Origin: CAINVV01 sp963663005
Lineage (GTDB): Bacteria; Bacteroidota; Bacteroidia; Bacteroidales; Prolixibacteraceae
DNA: 64,000 nt
Direction: 5' to 3'
Assembly (NCBI GenBank): GCA_963663005.2
Contig: CAXXHH010000003.1
Span: 558,001 to 622,000, forward strand
Both the position numbers and the translations under genes were made by a program. Under the pieces are notes generated by a model. It had not been told where the DNA came from and did not search any database. It saw nothing but the letters and a program-made list of their open reading frames with translations. The number at the start of each line of letters is the position of its first letter. Position 1 is the first letter of the stretch. Of this stretch, positions 62,046 through 64,000 are shown one piece after another.

Positions 62046-62137
62046 CCCTTCGACCCTTTGACCCTTCGACAAGCTCAGGGACCGCACTCCTGTCCCATAG
62101 TCCAAAAGTCTCCCAGTCTCATAGTCCCATAGTCTAC
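62046..62137. repeat. Low-complexity intergenic repeats with CCCTTCGACAAGCTCAGGG
   Basis: The 160-bp gap between thrA and the kinase-like gene contains CCCTTCGACAAGCTCAGGG (62063-62081), a sequence found as a repeat in many bacterial genomes, preceded by CCTTCGACCCTTTGAC. It is followed by repeated CATAGTC and AGTCTC words (62097-62135). No gene or terminator was recognised. Confidence 0.6.
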
Positions 62138-64000
62138 CTAAATATTCGCGACCTTAATCAAATCCGCAAAAACTCCCGCGGCAGTCACCGCAGCGCCTGC
62201 GCCATAACCCTTAATAAGCATTGGCGATTCATTGTAACGCTCTGTTGTCAGCAATACGATGTTATTGCTGCCTTCCAAATCATAAAACGGATGACCTGGC
62301 CCGACCGACTGCAATGAAACAGAGGCTTTACCTTCATCTAGCAATCCTACAAAGCGCCATTTTTTCTTTTCCTTTTCCAGGATAACTCTTTCAGCTTCAA
62401 AATGAGCATCCATCTCGTGGATATCCCGCCAGAAATCATCCAGTGTCGAACTAAAGTAGGAATCCGGGATAAAACGCTTTTGCACCACGTCTTCCTGACT
62501 TATTTTATAGCCCGACTCTCTTCCCAAAATCACCAGCTTTCGTACCACATCAACGCCGCTCAAATCGATACGCGGATCCGGTTCTGAAAAACCCTTCTCT
62601 TTCGATAATCGTATGGCTTTACTAAGCGGAATTTCTGTACTGAGTGTATTAAAGATGAAATTTAACGTTCCTGAAAGCACTGCCTCTATCCGGACGATCC
62701 TGTCGCCGGAACGCATAAGATCATTGATTGTCGAGATCAATGGTAATCCTGCCCCAACATTAGTTTCGAAAAGGTATTTTACACCATGCTTGGCGGCCAG
62801 CTCCTTCAACTCCCGATAAGCCATGAAATCGGATGAGGCGGCTACTTTATTTGCAGCCACTATGGAAATGTAGTTCTGAAGAATAGTTTTGTACTGATCC
62901 GCCACCTTTTTTTCGGCAGTGCAATCGACAAATACGGAATTAAACATGTTCATGCCGATCATCTGACTGCAAAAATTTACCATATCAGATTTTTCCGCAT
63001 CTTCATTGGAAAGTGATTTGGCTATTGAAACCGGATCAAATCCCTCCCTGTTGAAGATCATCTTTCTGGAATTGGCCACCCCGCAAATACGAAGCAGAAG
63101 ACGATGATCTTTTTGCAGCTTTTGCTGCTGCTGACTGATTTGCTTGATAAGGTCTCTTCCTACTGTCCCAATTCCGACCAGGAAGATATTCAATTCAATA
63201 TAGGGTGATAGAAAAAATGATTCGTGAACGACGTTGAGTGTTTTTCTAAGATCGGATTTCTTTACCACCCAGGAAATATTTTGCTCCGACGCGCCTTGCG
63301 CAATCGCCACTACGTTGATACCATTTTTCCCGATCGTATAAAACAATTTTCCAGCAATTCCGGCCGAATGCTTCATGTTTTCACCAACAATCGCGACGAT
63401 ACAAAGATCTTCCTCACTGCTAATTTTATTGATTAGCCCGGAAGAAATCTCACGGTCAAACTCCAGTTGGATAGCAGCCTCAGCAGCCTTTCCTCTGGTA
63501 GAATCAATAGCAAAGCTGATTGAATTCTCAGAAGAGGCCTGCGAAATCAGAATCACATTAATCTCCTCCTTTGCCAACGCTCCGAAAAGTCGCATCGCGA
63601 TTCCCGTTACCCCGACCATTCCCAGTCCCTGGACAGTAAATAATGAGATTCCGTCAATGGAAGATATCCCTTTGATCGGATGTTCTGCCCCGGGGTGTTC
63701 CACATTTCCAATCAGAGTCCCTTCGGCCGAAGGATTCATGGTATTCTTAATCTGTACCGGTATAGATTTTTGATAGACGGGTAGTATCGTTGGCGGATAA
63801 ATCACCTTCGCGCCAAAATGCGACAATTCCAGCGCTTCGCTGTATGTAAGCTGAGGAATAGTGTAGGCTTTGGTAATTACCCTTGGATCGGCAGTCATGA
63901 AACCATCCACATCGGTCCAGATTTCCAGCTTCTCTGCATTCAGGGCAGCGGCAAAAAGAGCTGCAGTATAGTCTGAACCACCTCTACCGAGCGTCGTAAC
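62138..64000 (-). CDS. thrA: Bifunctional aspartokinase/homoserine dehydrogenase, 5' end cut by window
   Basis: The frame is open to the window end, so the aspartokinase N-terminus is missing. Present are the end of the kinase domain (LGRGGSDYTAALFAAALNA, WTDVDGFMTADPRV and GAKVIYPPTI), two ACT regulatory domains (about residues 115-265 of the visible part) and the homoserine dehydrogenase domain with NAD loop LVGIGTVGRDL. ANKVAASSDF, GAGLPLISTI, LSGTLNFIFNTL and EPDPRIDLSGVDVVRKLVILGRE complete the dehydrogenase. It is the first gene of the threonine operon. An ORF starting at 63910 would be internal. Confidence 0.93.
   Translation of the reverse strand, partial: VTTLGRGGSDYTAALFAAALNAEKLEIWTDVDGFMTADPRVITKAYTIPQLTYSEALELSHFGAKVIYPPTILPVYQKSIPVQIKNTMNPSAEGTLIGNVEHPGAEHPIKGISSIDGISLFTVQGLGMVGVTGIAMRLFGALAKEEINVILISQASSENSISFAIDSTRGKAAEAAIQLEFDREISSGLINKISSEEDLCIVAIVGENMKHSAGIAGKLFYTIGKNGINVVAIAQGASEQNISWVVKKSDLRKTLNVVHESFFLSPYIELNIFLVGIGTVGRDLIKQISQQQQKLQKDHRLLLRICGVANSRKMIFNREGFDPVSIAKSLSNEDAEKSDMVNFCSQMIGMNMFNSVFVDCTAEKKVADQYKTILQNYISIVAANKVAASSDFMAYRELKELAAKHGVKYLFETNVGAGLPLISTINDLMRSGDRIVRIEAVLSGTLNFIFNTLSTEIPLSKAIRLSKEKGFSEPDPRIDLSGVDVVRKLVILGRESGYKISQEDVVQKRFIPDSYFSSTLDDFWRDIHEMDAHFEAERVILEKEKKKWRFVGLLDEGKASVSLQSVGPGHPFYDLEGSNNIVLLTTERYNESPMLIKGYGAGAAVTAAGVFADLIKVANI

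Noticed and set aside
1..64000. tRNA, rRNA and other structured RNA genes
   Set aside because: No tRNA cloverleaf with a CCA-type end, rRNA segment or known riboswitch core was recognised by reading; a covariance-model scan was not possible.

Overview
The window comes from a chromosome of a Bacteroidota bacterium, most likely an environmental anaerobe or facultative anaerobe near the Marinilabiliales/Bacteroidales. The evidence is a SusC/SusD pair controlled by an ECF sigma factor and a FecR anti-sigma factor, sulfatases next to it, Bacteroidota-type TAnnTTTG promoter boxes, the gene order trpB-E-G-D-C-F-A, and a threonine operon in which a phosphoglycerate-mutase-like protein takes the homoserine kinase place. 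No rRNA, tRNA or CRISPR array was recognised.

Layout. 0-8.3 kb is housekeeping: the 3' part of rlmD, cysK, mnmA, a hydE-type radical SAM gene, a secreted phosphoesterase, an acetyltransferase, a ChaN-like protein and a secreted alpha/beta hydrolase. 8.4-17 kb holds a hybrid histidine kinase, a complete IS3-family element with 3-bp target duplications, a GH78 alpha-L-rhamnosidase and three genes of unknown function. 17-23.8 kb is the complete tryptophan operon. A short leader ORF with three consecutive Trp codons and a strong intrinsic terminator precede it, which is the layout of a classical ribosome-mediated attenuator. 23.9-30.6 kb is an AT-rich accessory stretch with a lipoprotein, a mutS-like remnant, DUF4145 and TPR genes (the TPR gene looks frameshifted), an IS256-type remnant, a 62-bp tandem REP array split by an intact IS4-family element (9-bp target duplication), and a REP-associated tyrosine transposase.

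30.7-39.9 kb has a CCG-domain iron-sulfur protein, a seven-heme NapC/NirT-type cytochrome, a truncated haemoglobin, an SpmA-SpmB fusion and several membrane or secreted proteins. 39.9-49.8 kb is a sulfatase-rich polysaccharide utilisation locus: sigma factor, FecR, STN-type SusC, SusD and two sulfatases, all read leftward. 49.9-52.4 kb has an atypical HutI-like amidohydrolase, a 55-aa ferredoxin and endonuclease III. 52.4-57.2 kb is a second accessory block with a Bro-N protein, a DUF4143 ATPase, an OLD-like ATPase/TOPRIM protein and a DUF2806 protein. 57.4-64 kb has an ABC-F ATPase and the threonine operon thrA (cut by the window end), PGM-like homoserine kinase and thrC.

The most interesting items are the trp leader attenuator, the layered REP/IS4/RAYT locus, the amidohydrolase with altered metal and catalytic residues, the OLD/DUF2806 block with a shared gene-end signature, and 9-bp-period intergenic repeats that recur at three separate sites.
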